A stretch of 64,000 nucleotides of DNA from Polynucleobacter necessarius (GCA_900095165.1 LT606947.1:124001-188000), one strand, 5' to 3'; counted from the first letter of the stretch, positions 31,035 through 42,713 are shown. Notes: a model not told the origin generated them from the letters alone. Translations and numbers: made by a program.

Positions 31035-33607
31035 TTAAGGCTGCACCTTCTCTTTAAGGTAGGCCAGGGATTCTTCAACTTGGTCAATCAGAATCAGGCA
31101 GATATCGCCAGCAGATAAATCATTTAGGGCGGTATCGATTGCAAGAAATTCCCCGGTAATTTCTTTTACCCGTTTGGCCTTCTTGGTTCCTACCAAGCCT
31201 TCTTGTAGAAGCTTGAGAACCTTTCCATCTTCACGGCCGCGTTGACACTGATCTTGGTATAGGATGACATTGTCAAAGCTATTTCCAAGAATACGGGTTA
31301 GATCGCGAATATCTTCATCGCGACGATCGCCGGCACCGCTAATGACCACATGACTCTTCTTGGGCTTCATGGATTCAATAGCGCTTGCTAAAGCACGCAT
31401 GGCATCTGGGTTGTGACCATAGTCAGCAATCACATTAGCGCCTTTGTGCTGAAATTGATTGAAGCGTCCCGGCACTGCATTGACTGAGCTTTCAAATGAA
31501 TGGAGTCCGCGCGCAATCTTTTCAGCATCTAGACCTAAGGCCCATCCAGCAGCAATCGAGGCCATGACATTTTCAATTTGGAATCCTAAAACTCCATTTT
31601 GAGTCAACGGTATCTCGCTTACAGGGAAGCGGAAGAGTGCCCGAGCTCTCTTAGAGCAAACAATATAGGTGCCATCAAAGTAAATAACTTTTTTATTTTT
31701 GGCGCGATGGGCTGCAATCACAGTGTGGTGTTGATTCTGTGCAAAGAAAATCACGCGACCAGTGCATACATCGCCCATCTTCGCGACGATTGGATCGGCG
31801 GCATTCAGAACTGCAGCGCCGGTTGGTGCAACGTTCATCACAATGACCCGTTTTAGAATCGCTAAGTCTTCTACGCTGGTGATGTAGTTAGGGCCTAGGT
31901 GGTCGCCTTCACCAATATTGGTTACAATCGCAACTTCGCAACGGTCGAAGCCAAGACCTTCGCGTAGCATCCCGCCGCGAGCAGTTTCTAATACGGCAGC
32001 ATCGACATCGGGATGCATGAGGACATTACGCGCACTCTTAGGACCACTGCAATCACCGGAATCAATTAGGCGATGGTTGATATACACGCCATCAGTGCTT
32101 GTCATACCAATGCGTAAACCAGTCTCGTTGAATAAATGAGAGATCAGGCGAACAGTCGTGGTCTTGTCATTGGTGTCAGTAACGGCTACCACCGGAATAC
32201 GACCATCTTCACCCAATGGATACATCATGTTGACGATATCTTCGCCAACAGGGCGGCTCTTACCATAGGAGGGCTTGAGATGCATGCGAAAGCCTGGGGT
32301 GCAGCATTGACTTCAACAATGCCGCCACCTTGAGTCTCTAAAGGCTTGTAAATTGCCTCACACAGAATGTCGACACCAGCGATATCTAAGCCAATCATTT
32401 GGGCGGCTGCAATTGCGCTGGCGGCCACATCGGGATGAACATCATCGGTTACGTCGGTCGCTGTGCCACCAGTACTAAGGTTGGTATTATTGTGAAGTAA
32501 AACACGTTCACCAGTCTTGGGGACATGCTGGGGGCTTAAGCCATTGCTTGCTAAATGCGCCAGAGCGATGTCATCAAAACGAATTTTGGTTAATGCGGTT
32601 GCATGGCCATCGCCGCGTAATGGATTTTTGTTTTCTAGTTCAACGAGTTCGGAGACGGTATGTTTTCCATTGCCAACCACTTGAGCTGGTTCGCGACGTG
32701 CAGCGGCGGATAGTCGGTTGCCAACTACTAGCAAGCGATAGTCAGCGCCTGGTAGGTAGCGCTCAACAATAGTTTCCTGTCCGAAGGCTTGCGTAACTAC
32801 AAAGCCTGCACGTACCTCCCCTTCAGTTTGAATGTTGGCGACAACACCTTTGCCTTGATTGCCGTCTTTAGGTTTAAGAACAATTGGGCCACCAATCTTT
32901 TGGGCGGCGCGCCACGCATCATCAGCAGTAGTCACCACTTCACCGATTGGAACAGATACGCCCGCAGCTGCTAATAGATTTTTAGTAAGCTCTTTGTCTT
33001 GCGCAATGGCTTCTGCGATTGCACTGGTGTCACTAGTCTCAGCAGCTTGAATGCGCTTTTGCTTGCTACCCCAGCCAAACTGCACCATGCTGCCCTCAGT
33101 CATGCGGCGATAGGGAATATTTCTTTGTACGGCAGCGTCTACGATAGATCCAGTGCTTGGTCCTAGGCGAACATCTTCATACAAAGCCTCTAATTCGGAG
33201 AGGGCGGCTGCTAAATCAAATGGCACGTCATTGAGAGTTGCCTGGATTAACCAGAAAGCAAAATCAAAGGCCATACGCCCAACAACTTCTTCGGTGTACT
33301 CCATTACAACTTGATAGACGCCAACATCAACGGTTTGCACTGTGCGGCTAAAGGTTACTGGACAGCCTGCTTGAGACTGAAGACCTAAAGCAGCATGTTC
33401 TAGAGCATGTGCGAGGGAGAGGATTTCATTATGTCCGCCGCGACGCATGCTACCTAATTGAGGGAAGCGTTCACGAATCTTGATTTCAAACTGGGGAATT
33501 GAGTTGATAGAGCGTTCTGTTTCGTCGCAAGAAACAATTGCTTCTAAGGCGGTATGGCGGCTCCATAAATTTGGGCCGCGCAACATGCGAATACGGGTGA
33601 TTTCCAA
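31035..33607 (-). pseudogene. cphA: cyanophycin synthetase, frameshifted and P-loop altered
   Basis: CphA polymerises Asp and Arg into the storage polymer cyanophycin using two ATP sites. The N-terminal domain (IRMLRGPNLWSRHTALEA) and ATP-grasp domain (LKPKDGNQGKGVVANI) read to GGIVEVNAAP. Then the frame shifts at the four-G run 32296-32299, a 2-base excess, before RMHLKPSYGKSRPVGE and the Mur-ligase domain. In that domain the nucleotide loop reads VTDTNDKTTT; the family has VTGTNGKTTT. Two Gly-to-Asp changes (each one G-to-A) hit the ATP site, arguing for real decay. A TTG start at 33607 abuts the stop of the upstream cphA-like gene. Confidence 0.88.
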
Positions 33608-35803
33608 TTAAGCCCCTACTGGAGTGCTAGCGTCAGAAACAAAGGTTTCAGCACCAGCTTCGATTACGTTGAACTGAATATCTAAGGCCCAAGCTGCAGC
33701 AATCGCAGCGCCAAGATTCATCGGTTTTCATGGCTCGCTGGCACTAGGCTCAGAGTTACGCGGCACTGGAATACTCTTTTGATCATGCTTGGCAGATTTC
33801 AGAGTAATTTGTTGATTGCCGATCATCACGACGCGACCACCATTCTTAAGATGCTCTTGTGCAATAGCAGATGTTGAGTCTTGGGTGAAGAAGATCACCT
33901 CGCCATCACTAAGTTCTGTCATGCTCGCAACCAATGGATCATCGGCATTAAGTACGGCAACTCCAGTTGGCAAAACTACATCCACTTGGGTTCTAACGAT
34001 GCTAAACACTTGGTCTTCATCGTAGATGGCGTATTGAGGGAAGTTGGCTTTTGGATCGACATTCAAAACAACGCCCACTTGGCAGCGGTCATAAGCTAAG
34101 CCTTCTATCAACATGGATAGATATTGTTTTCAATGACGGCCGCTTCAACAGCGCGATTTAATAAAGTGCGACGGGCGTTTTCCCAGTTGGCAGCATTGCT
34201 TTTTTGGATTGAGCGATGACCAAAAAATAAGCCCTTGCTACAAGACAAGCCAACATACAAATTGGTGAGTCGCAAGAAGTGGGCAATCATTTCAGCAACA
34301 GGAGTTTTACCACGAGCACCGCAGACGCCGACTACTGGAATACGGAAATCAGTGCCTGGCGGGAAAAGATGGTTTGCAATCTCTTTGCCAACTGGCTGAG
34401 GTTTGCCGCTCGCAGGTTTCAAATGCATCAATAAACCTGGGCCAGCATTCACTTCAACGATGGCAGCATTTTGTTCATCTAATGGCTTGCTGATGTCTTG
34501 TGCAACTAGGTCAACACCAGCAATCTCCAGTCCCACTACGCGGGCGGCTAGAGCAACTTGACTGGCTACCTCAGGATGAACTAAGTCGGTGACATCAAAC
34601 GCTACGTTGCCATTACTTTGAATGAGTACTTTTTGATCCAAGGCTGGAATACTTGCGCCAGTGAGTTTCTGGCGTGCAAGCTCTAATTCCACCGCGGAAT
34701 CAATGCGGACTGGATTGAGAGGATGCTCTTCAGCAGTTCCTCGACGTGGATCAGAGTTAATCTGAATTTGAATGAGTTCAAGTACGGTATGTTTGCCATC
34801 ACCAGTAACCCAAACAGTTTCACCTTTGGCTGCTGCAACCACCTTGTTGCCAACGACCAGTAGACGATGTTCGTCGCCAATGATATGGCGCTCAACTAGC
34901 ACTTCGCTACCTTCATCAATGGCAACTGCATAAGCAGCTTCAATTTCTTGTTGGGTGTACAGATTAATAAAGACGCCGCGACCGTGGTTGCCATCGATTG
35001 GCTTGACCACCACTGGTAAGCCGATATCTTGCGCAGATTCCCATGCATCATCAGCGCTGGTAACGGTCCGGCCTTCGGGCGTAGGGACTCCCGCGCTAGA
35101 TAAAAGACTTTTGGTTAGATCTTTATCGCGAGAAATCGTTTCAGCGATAGCGCTAGTTTGATCGGTCTCAGCAGTCCAGATGCGACGCTGCTTAGCGCCA
35201 TAACCAAGTTGTACTAGAGGTTGCCTTCAGATAGGCGGATAGAGGGAATGCCGCGTTCCTCGGCTGCATTCACGATGCAGGCAGTACTTGGTCCAAGCAA
35301 AAGATCGTCACCAAGCTCGCGCAATTCTTCAATGATGGTGCTCACTAGAGCAACAGGATCTTTAGTGTCTTGAGCTAAAGCAAGATAGAGCTCACGAGCG
35401 TATTTGAGCGCAGTGAGAGTAACTTCTTCGTTAATCGCGCTCACCATGACTTTGTAAACGCCACGACGATCACCGTCACGCGCTTTACCAAAGTCGCCAG
35501 GGATGCCGGGGCTAAATTTTGTAATTCCAAGGTAAGGTGCTCAAGGATATGAGCAGGCCAAGTGCCTTCTTCTACTCTTTTAAGAAATCCACCAGCTTCG
35601 CCGTAACTGCAACGATGTTTTTGAAGACTGGGGAGCGCTTTGACTAGGCGGTCATAAAAACCAGGGATGAGATTAGAGGGGAAATCCTCTAATTCGCCAA
35701 TATCGAGCCAAACCTCAATAACGGGATGGTAGGTCCACATATTGTGGCCGCGGAGATGCTTGACACTCAAAATCTCAATGGTTTTATCTAGTAATTGGGG
35801 CAT
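33608..35803 (-). pseudogene. second cyanophycin synthetase-like gene, multiply broken
   Basis: A paralogue of cphA with the same architecture (LSVKHLRGHNMWTYHPVIEV; ATP-grasp VVKPIDGNHGRGVFIN; Mur domain GVCGARGKTPVAEMIAHF). Four lesions are visible. Extra CC at the G-run 35508-35511 shifts LQNLAGIPGDFGK. A CT-type 2-base gain near 35215 comes after EGNL. A frameshift lies near 34112-34118, before MLIEGLAYDRCQ. An in-frame TGA sits at 33728-33730, before the last 39 codons (KPMNLGAAIAAAWALD). It should be considered dead. Paired cphA genes of this kind occur in Burkholderiales beside an ABC transporter, as here. Confidence 0.85.
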
Positions 35804-36013
35804 ATGTGGAGTGAGGGGTCTCAGCGCCGCTTCAGAAACTGACGGCGGGGATGACTCAGACTATCTCTCTGGTTCTAGTAATTATTCAAAATCCACAAAA
35901 TTAGCAAAAATACGCAAAAAAGCCTACTTCGTTAATTTAACGGCTTTCTGCCCCGTAAAGTTGACAGGCTTACTAAATCTAAAAAATCTAGCTCCACTAT
36001 ACTTTTAGGATTA

Positions 36014-36409
36014 ATGAAGCCAGAAATTTCCCAATCCGCCTCCCCTTCGCCAAGTCATTGGGCCAGTGCTTTGGAGGCTCCTCAATCTCCAGTAAAAGAC
36101 CTAAACTCAATACTGGCATTGGTTGAGCTCGATTTAGATGGTGAAATGCGCTTTAAAAAAGCCTGCTTTGCTTGATTCCTATCGGGTTATTTTGGACAGA
36201 TGGAACTCGCTCAGAATTCTGGCCCATTAGCTCTGGAGCTCATCTTTCGCACGGAGATCATGCTGGAGTTGGGCACCTCAAGTTTAGAGTCTGTGACCAG
36301 TCTTCTGCGACTTTGGCGCTTCACCTTGGCTGTCAACCCGCAAGTATTGCGTCTGCAGAGTAGTTTTAGACAGTTGGTGAAGGGTGAGCAGATTGGTAAT
36401 GAGTCTTGA
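36014..36409 (+). pseudogene. hypothetical protein with an in-frame TGA
   Basis: One frame is open from ATG 36014 (MKPEISQSASPSPSHWAS) to TGA 36407-36409 except for a TGA at 36173-36175, between FKKACFA and FLSGYFGQMELA. The downstream part (LALELIFRTEIMLELGTSSLE) looks like real helical protein, not noise. If the internal TGA is an old TGG, the product would be about 131 residues, with no signal peptide or membrane segment. I do not recognise the family. Its end overlaps the start of the ABC transporter gene, so it belongs to that operon and perhaps to cyanophycin metabolism. Confidence 0.55.
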
Positions 36410-38361
36410 GGTCTCCGAGTACGACAAGCAGGTTTGTCCAGTGTGTTTGAGTCCTAAGCCTGCTAATTCAGATGCTTGCCCCACTTGTGATCCCGAGGAG
36501 GATGCGCCTCCATCGACTTGGACTTTATTTAAGTTGTGGCGTTTTGCCCGCCCCTATAAAAAAACTTTTGCTGGGATTCGGGCTGACCCTGCTCTCTACC
36601 GGCGCTACACTCATTCCGCCGTATCTCACGATGCCTTTAATGGATCACGTGTTAATTCCATATGAGAAGGGCAATCCAATTGATTTTGCTTTAGCCACCA
36701 AATACCTCTTAGCTTTATTTGCAGCGGCAATCGTAGCCTGGGGACTTGGTTGATGGAAAACCTATCTTCTTGCATTGGTGAGTGAGCGTATCGGCGCTGA
36801 TTTGCGTAATACGACTTTTGAGCATTTACTCAAATTGCCATTAGAGTATTTTGGCGGCAAAAGAACGGGTGACTTAATTGCACGTATTGGTGCTGAGACC
36901 GACCGCATTTGTGTATTTCTATCTCTCTACGCCTTGGACTTTGCAACCGATGTCATCATGATTACGATGACAGCAGCCATTTTGGTGTCGATTGATCCTT
37001 TGCTTGCATTGGTTACGTTGGCGCCATTGCCATTTATTGTGTGGATGATTCATGTGGTGCGCGACAAACTCCGTTTTGGTTTTGAAAAGATTGATCGCGT
37101 TTGGTCTGAAGTCACTAATATCTTGGCCGATACTATTCCCGGTATTCGGGTGGTGAAGGCCTTTGCTCAAGAAGACCGTGAGCTCAAACGTTTTGTGGAT
37201 TCCAATAAACACAATTTACAAATCAATGATTGCGTCAATCGCGTATGGGGATTATTTTCCCCAACCGTCACACTTCTAACTGAAACTGGCCTCTTAGTAG
37301 TGTGGGGCTTTGGCATTTGGCGGGTGGCACATCAAAAAGTCACTGTTGGTGTATTGATTGCATTCCTTGCCTATATTGGACGTTTCTATATTCGACTTGA
37401 TTCGATGAGTCGCATTGTTTCTCATACGCAAAAAGCAGCCGCTGGTGCTAAGCGTATTTTTGATATTTTGGATCATGTCTCGAGTGTTCCTGAGCCAATT
37501 GATCTAGCACCCTTAGGCGAAGTCAAAGGCCGTATCTCCTTGCGTGGCGTGGGTTTCCGGTACGGTAACCGCGCAGTTTCTAAGGGTATTAATCTGGATA
37601 TCGCACCCGGAGAAATGATTGGTTTAGTGGGTCATAGCGGCTCTGGTAAGAGTACGTTAGTGAAGTTGATTTGTCGGTTCTATGATGTGAGCGCTGGTTC
37701 TATTGCATTAGATGGGCGCGATATTCGTAGCATCGGAATTGCTGATTATCGCAAGCGTATTGGATTGGTTTTACAAGAACTATTTTTATTTTTTGACACG
37801 ATTGCAGAAAATATTGCTTATGGAAAGCCAGGCGCTACTCGTGAAGAAATTATTGAAGCAGCGCGCGCTGCACATGCCCATGAATTTATTCTTCGCTTAC
37901 CGCTTGGTTATGACTCATTAGTAGGTGAACGTGGTCAATCGCTTTCAGGTGGCGAGCGTCAACGTATTTCGATTGCACGTGCACTCTTAATTAATCCAAG
38001 TATTCTGATTTTGGATGAGGCCACTTCATCGGTTGATACCACCACTGAAAAAGAAATTCAGCGCGCCTTGGATAACTTAGTTAAAGGTCGCACCACTATC
38101 GTGATTGCCCATCGACTTTCTACTCTAAGAAAAGCGGACCGCTTGGTCGTGTTAGATAGGGGTGAGATTGTGGAGATTGGTTCGCATGATGAGTTGATGG
38201 ATGCGCAGGCCGCGTATTACGCCTTGTATCAAGCCCAGTTACGCTATGCGGCTGAACTGGTTGAAGGTGGCGCAATCGGCGAAAGTATTGAAGAAGGTAA
38301 AAACGAGCGTGAAGAAGAGCGCCTGCAAGTGATTGCCAAAGAAACCGGGGGCGGAGTATGA
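36399..38361 (+). pseudogene. cyanophycin-associated ABC transporter (fused membrane/ATPase), broken
   Basis: A half-transporter of the ABC exporter type, about 650 residues. It has an N-terminal zinc-ribbon-like CPVC-CPTC segment (about 13-30), six membrane helices, then an ATPase domain (GHSGSGKST, LSGGERQRISIARALL, LILDEATSSVD). Lesions: an A7 run at 36558-36564, one base too long, breaks the frame after RPYKK; an in-frame TGA at 36751-36753 precedes WKTYLLALVSERIGADLR where Trp is expected. The Q-loop segment reads QELFLFFDTIAEN where relatives have QEPFLF-GTIAEN, two further changes explicable by single transitions. The neighbouring DUF1854 gene identifies it as the cyanophycin-linked subfamily. 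Confidence 0.82.
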
Positions 38362-38834
38362 GTCAATGTCAAAATCCGCATACGCTAGAGCGTAACGCCC
38401 TTGGACGTCTAGTATTTATTGATGTCACTGGCATGCGCCACGCAAGCGTCTACCCCATCAGAGCCTTCCCGATTACCTCTCCCAGCACTGGACTCTCCAT
38501 CATGGATCAGTCGGGTAAAGAGTTATGGTGGTTTGATGGTGTTGCCGCAATTCCGGAGGGTGAGTTAGACCTGATTAACGAGGAGTTGGCTGCCCGCGAG
38601 TTCATGACCGTGATCGAAAAAATCACCAAGGTGTCTACTTTTGCCACTCCGAGCATTTGGGATATCGAAACCGACCGCGGCCCCACTAGAATTCGCCTGA
38701 AAGGCGAGGAAGATATTCGCCGAATTTCTGGTAATACGCTGCTGATTGCCGACTCGAATGGTCTCCAATTTTTGATTAAAGACTTCACTCAATTGGATAA
38801 GATTAGCAAGAAGCTTTTAGACCGCTTCCGCTAA
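38358..38834 (+). CDS. DUF1854 protein, cyanophycin-module associated
   Basis: A 158-residue soluble protein of the DUF1854 family that accompanies an ABC transporter next to cyanophycin synthetase genes in Burkholderiales. Its ATG overlaps the transporter's TGA, so it depends on that gene for translation. The middle carries TPSIWDIETDRGPTRIRLKG. Unlike every other member of the module here, its frame and sequence look intact. The biochemical role is unknown. Confidence 0.8.
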   Translation: MSQCQNPHTLERNALGRLVFIDVTGMRHASVYPIRAFPITSPSTGLSIMDQSGKELWWFDGVAAIPEGELDLINEELAAREFMTVIEKITKVSTFATPSIWDIETDRGPTRIRLKGEEDIRRISGNTLLIADSNGLQFLIKDFTQLDKISKKLLDRFR

Positions 38835-39017
38835 GAATTTTTCTCACAAAGTTCGTCTATAGAGTTAATACTAATAAGCTAGTGTTACCCCTAACTAACC
38901 ATTTGGTAAATATTGATGGTAATCAAGTATTCATGCCTTGATATGGATAAAAATCCATGCATAACAAAGAGAAGCCAAAGTAATATTGGTATTCAAAATT
39001 TTTTTGGAGGAGCGTTC

Positions 39018-40007
39018 ATGAAGATGAAGTTAAAAGGGGCATTGATTTCCACCGCATTAGCCCTCGGTGCTACCGGTGTTTCACCTGCTTTTGCTGCTTG
39101 TGAGCCTACTAAGCCAGTTGAATTCATTATTCCTGCAGGTCCTGGCGGTGGTGCTGACCAAATGGCCCGCATGATTCAAGGCATCATTACAAAAAATAAC
39201 TTGATGAAACAGGCGGTGATTCCTGTGAACAAGGGTGCCGGTGCAGGTGCTGAAGGTTTCTTGGCAATGAAAGAGGCTAAGGGTGATCCAAACAAGATCG
39301 TGATTACACTCTCCAATTTGTTTACCACTCCATTGGCAACAGGCGTTCCATTTAACTGGAAAGACATCACTCCAGTAGCCATGTTGGCTCTTGACCAGTT
39401 CGTGTTGTGAACAAATGCTGATAAGCCATACAAGACGCCAAAAGAATATATCGAGGCACCTAAAGCAGCTGGCCCGGGTAAATTCAAGATGGGTGGCACT
39501 GGATCTAAATCAGAAGACCAAATCATTACTGTCGCTCTAGAAAAAGCAACTGGCGCTAAGTTCACTTACCTCCCATTTAAAGGGGGAGGCGACGTTGCTG
39601 TTCAGCTCGTTGGTAATCACATTGATTCCTCCGTGAATAACCCAATTGAGGCAGTTGCTCAGTGGCGTGCTCAGTGCGTATTTGATGACACTCGTATGCC
39701 ATACAAAGAGAAGATCACTCCTACTCAGTCTTGGAATGATGTTCCAACCTGTAAAGAGGTGGGCGTGCCAACTGACTACGTCATGTTGCGCGGCATCTTC
39801 ATGGCCCCTGGCGTAACTCAAGAACAGGTTGATTACTACATCAACGTGTTCAAAAAAGTACGCGAGACACCAGAGTGGAAGAAGTTTATGGCTGATGGTG
39901 CATTCAACCAAACATTCATGACCGGTAAAGAATTTAACAACTGGTTGACTTTGAATGAGGCTTTGCACAAGCAGTTAATGGCTGAAGCAGGTTTCTTGGC
40001 TAAGTAA
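39018..40007 (+). pseudogene. tctC: tricarboxylate transporter substrate-binding protein (TctC), in-frame TGA
   Basis: A periplasmic binding receptor of the tripartite tricarboxylate transporter family. It has a signal peptide (KLKGALISTALALGATGVSPAFA) then EFIIPAGPGGGADQMARM and KFKMGGTGSKSEDQI. An in-frame TGA at 39408-39410 replaces Trp of LDQFVLW. Near 39665-39680 about five codons seem missing: QWRAQCVFD, where relatives have a longer RAG..RPLCVFD loop. The ribosome site GGAGGAG before ATG 39018 is strong. The combination of nonsense codon and loop deletion suggests loss of function unless TGA is read as Trp. Confidence 0.82.
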
Positions 40008-40021
40008 TCGCTCGATATTAA

Positions 40022-40051
40022 ATAGGGCCTCTGCGAGGAGGCCCTATTTTA
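40022..40051 (+). terminator. Rho-independent terminator between tctC and tctB
   Basis: Ten-bp arms ATAGGGCCTC and GAGGCCCTAT around TGCGAG are followed by TTTTA. Placed after the receptor gene, it would let the abundant receptor mRNA be made in excess over the permease genes. Confidence 0.88.
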
Positions 40052-40127
40052 TTGAATGCAAAAGCAGTAGAAGTAATTATTAAACGCGAAGAATTATTAA
40101 TTAACCATTTATTAGCGAACGAAGCAC

Positions 40128-40647
40128 ATGTCTGAACATACAAATAATTCAAATCAAGAATCCGTGATCAGCGTCAGGATGATGGATATCGTTGCCGCCC
40201 TCCTGTTTATTGGTGTTGGCTTGGTAGTCATGACAGGAAGTCTTAAGTTAGGTGCGAATTGGGGTAGCGATGGCCCAGAAGCTGGCTATTTCCATTTCTA
40301 TATCAGTCTAATCATCATTCTTTCTAGTGTTGTTACGCTCTACCAGGCTGCAGTGGTTGATAAAAAAAGAATCTTTTGTTGATAAAGAGTCATTCAAGCA
40401 AGTGATGGCCGTGTTGTTACCAGCCGTTGTATTTGTTTTGGGTGTTCAGTTGATCGGTATTTATGTATCTTCTGTAATCTATATCGCCATCTTCATGGTC
40501 TGGCTCGGTAAGTACCCAGTATGGAAAGCAATTGCAGTCGCAGTCGGAGTGAGCGCAACTCTGTACCTCATGTTTGAGTATTGGTTCCAAGCTCCATTGC
40601 CACATGGCTCATGGATTAATCCCCTAGAGTTTGTTGGTGTGCAATAA
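40128..40647 (+). pseudogene. tctB: tricarboxylate transporter small membrane protein (TctB), frameshifted
   Basis: A four-helix small subunit of the TctCBA transporter. The first half (VRMMDIVAALLFIGVGLVVM) and second half (VMAVLLPAVVFVLGVQLIGI) are in different frames. The run of seven A at 40362-40368 is one base too long: six A would give VVDKKESFVDKESFKQV. The homopolymer context allows a sequencing error or polymerase slippage at the A7. Confidence 0.82.
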
Positions 40648-40692
40648 AAAAAGAATAACTATTAAAAAAGATTAGAAAAGAAGGAGTTCAAG

Positions 40693-42193
40693 TTGGAAAA
40701 AATTAGCGCTCTATTCAGCGGCTTTGCCGTTGCAATGACACCCTTTAACTTGCTATTAATGCTTGTCGGTGTAACTCTTGGTGTGATTATTGGCGTATTG
40801 CCAGGTTTAGGTGGCGCGAATGGAATTGTGATTCTGTTGCCATTGACCTTCACTATGCCACCAACATCGGCAATCATCATGCTCTCTTGTATTTACTGGG
40901 GTGCTTTGTTTGGCGGTGCAATTACATCCGTTCTGTTTAATATACCGGGCGAACCCTGGTCAGTTGCGACAACCTTTGATGGTTATCCAATGGCTCGTAA
41001 TGGTAAAGCTGGTGAAGCATTGACTGCAGCGTTCACATCATCATTTGTTGGTGCGTTCTTTGCGATTGTGATGATTACCTTCTTGGCGCCACTGGTCGCG
41101 AAGTTTGCATTGCAGTTTGGGCCGCCTGAATTCTTCTCGGTGTACTTGTTAACCTTCTGTAGCTTCGTGGGTATGAACAAGGGATCTCCGTTTAAAACTA
41201 TCTCTGCAATGATGCTGGGCTTTGCCTTAGCTGCAGTGGGTATGGATACAGTGACAGGTCAGTTGCGCTTGACATTCGGTAAGTCATGAATTGATGCGCG
41301 GTTTTGACTTCTTGATCGCAGTTATCGGCTTGTTTGGTATCGGTGAAATTTTGTTGTCTATGGAAGAAGGCCTTGCATTCCAAGGCGCTGCTGCCAAGAT
41401 TCATCGTCAAGTGGTTCTCGAGACTTGGGCGAAGTTGCCAAAGTACTGGGCCACTTCATTGCGCAGCTGCTTGATTGGTTGCTGGATGGGTATTACTCCA
41501 GGCGGCGCTACACCAGCATCCTTCATGGCCTATTGTGTTGCTAAGCGTGTCTCTAAGAATGGGGAGAACTTCGGTAAAGGTGAGATGAAGGGTATTGTTG
41601 CTCCAGAAACTGCAGCTCACGCCGCTGGTACAGCTGCCTTGCTTCCAATGTTGTCATTAGGTATCCCTGGGTCACCAACAGCTGCTGTATTGCTTGGCGG
41701 TTTGTTGATCTGGGGCTTGCAACCAGGTCCATTACTCTTCGTTGAGAAGCCAGACTTTGTTTGGGGCTTGATCGCTAGTATGTACTTAGGTAACTTGACG
41801 GGCTTGTTTATTGTATTAACTTGCGTTCCATTGTTTGCCTCAATCTTGAGAATCCCGTTCTCCATCATTGCTCCGGTCATCATTGTGATTTGTGTGGTTG
41901 GTGCTTTTACCGTTCACAACGCTACCTTTGACGTTTGGTTGATGTTGGGCTTCGGTGTTATTGGTTACATCTTTAAGAAGCTGGACTACCCAATGGCGCC
42001 AATGGTCTTGGCCTTGGTATTGGGTGACCGTGCGGAAGACTCTTTCCGTCAGTCAATGTTGATTTCACAAGGAAGCTTGGACGTGTTCTTCTCTAACTAC
42101 TTAGTTGGTGCGATTACTACTGTTGCTATGTTGTTATTGTTTTGGCCATTAATTGGCAAGCTCATCGGCAAGAAAAAGGCAGCTGCAGCGTAA
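40693..42193 (+). pseudogene. tctA: tricarboxylate transporter large membrane protein (TctA), frameshifted
   Basis: A 12-helix permease of about 499 residues. It starts at TTG 40693 with AAGGAG six bases upstream. Family landmarks GVIIGVLPGLGGANGIVILLP, SVLFNIPGEPWSVATTFDGYP and LGIPGSPTAAVLLGGLLIWG are present. One extra A at 41281-41282 breaks the frame between QLRLTFG and ELMRGFDFLIAVIGLFG. The two halves otherwise look sound. It would import citrate-like carboxylates with TctB and TctC, both also damaged. Confidence 0.85.
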
Positions 42194-42221
42194 GCCAAAG
42201 AGCCAAATGAGTAAAGAAAAT

Positions 42222-42240
42222 GGGGCGCAAGCCCCTTTTT
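42222..42240 (+). terminator. Rho-independent terminator after tctA
   Basis: GGGGC and GCCCC arms around a tight GCAA loop are followed by TTTTT. Confidence 0.8.
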
Positions 42241-42277
42241 CCATACAAAAAGAAAATTCCGATAAAATCCTTTCATC

Positions 42278-42649
42278 ATGAGTTTCCGTAAAAACCGCCT
42301 CATTCACTGGATTGCTGTTCTAGCAATCGCGATGAGTGCGCTTGCGCCAGCAGCTTCTCAAGCGGTATCGCTAGCGAAGCATGGCCAGGGTTTTTCTATG
42401 GAGATTTGTGCGGCAGATGGCGCTAAAGTGCAGATCAATATTCAAGGCGAAGATCAAGTAGATCGTGCAGAAGTGCAGCCTTGCCCGTATTGCATTGCCC
42501 ATACTGCCAGTACGCCAGCATTCAATACCAACCTCACATTCCAGGCGCCGCAAACATTATCTTTGCTGCCACAGCTTTTCTATCAATCACCCAAGCCTCT
42601 CGCTGTTTGGGTAACCCCCCCTTCAGCAGCACCGCCTTCAATCACCTAA
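42278..42649 (+). CDS. DUF2946-type exported protein, copper cluster
   Basis: A 123-residue protein with an N-terminal hydrophobic segment (about 11-30, ending ASQA), then a short soluble part containing MEICAADGAK and a PCPYC motif near residue 70. DUF2946 proteins of this kind sit beside copper TonB receptors in proteobacteria. The Cys pairs could bind metal. It lies 64 bases upstream of the receptor gene, probably in the same transcript. A good Shine-Dalgarno is lacking. Confidence 0.72.
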   Translation: MSFRKNRLIHWIAVLAIAMSALAPAASQAVSLAKHGQGFSMEICAADGAKVQINIQGEDQVDRAEVQPCPYCIAHTASTPAFNTNLTFQAPQTLSLLPQLFYQSPKPLAVWVTPPSAAPPSIT

Positions 42650-42713
42650 CACTACATCTTTCCCTTTTTGGGTTTTGTAACTGACCATCTCGGTCATTGT
42701 TTTGGTGATATAA

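Noticed and set aside
35925..35960. Terminator or operator from AAGCC...GGCTT and CGTTAATTTAACG
   Set aside because: The outer arms are short and the inner repeat is AT-rich with a one-base centre. There is no T tract suited to either flanking gene, so I see only a divergent intergenic region.
36014..36409. Treating the short frame after the internal TGA as an independent gene starting at about 36200
   Set aside because: There is no ribosome site before that methionine, and the upstream and downstream parts share one frame, so a single interrupted gene is simpler.
38930..38965. Regulatory hairpins upstream of tctC (ATGGAT-AAAA-ATCCAT and TCAAG...CTTGA)
   Set aside because: Short arms that can occur by chance in AT-rich DNA; no link to the start codon or a promoter could be shown.
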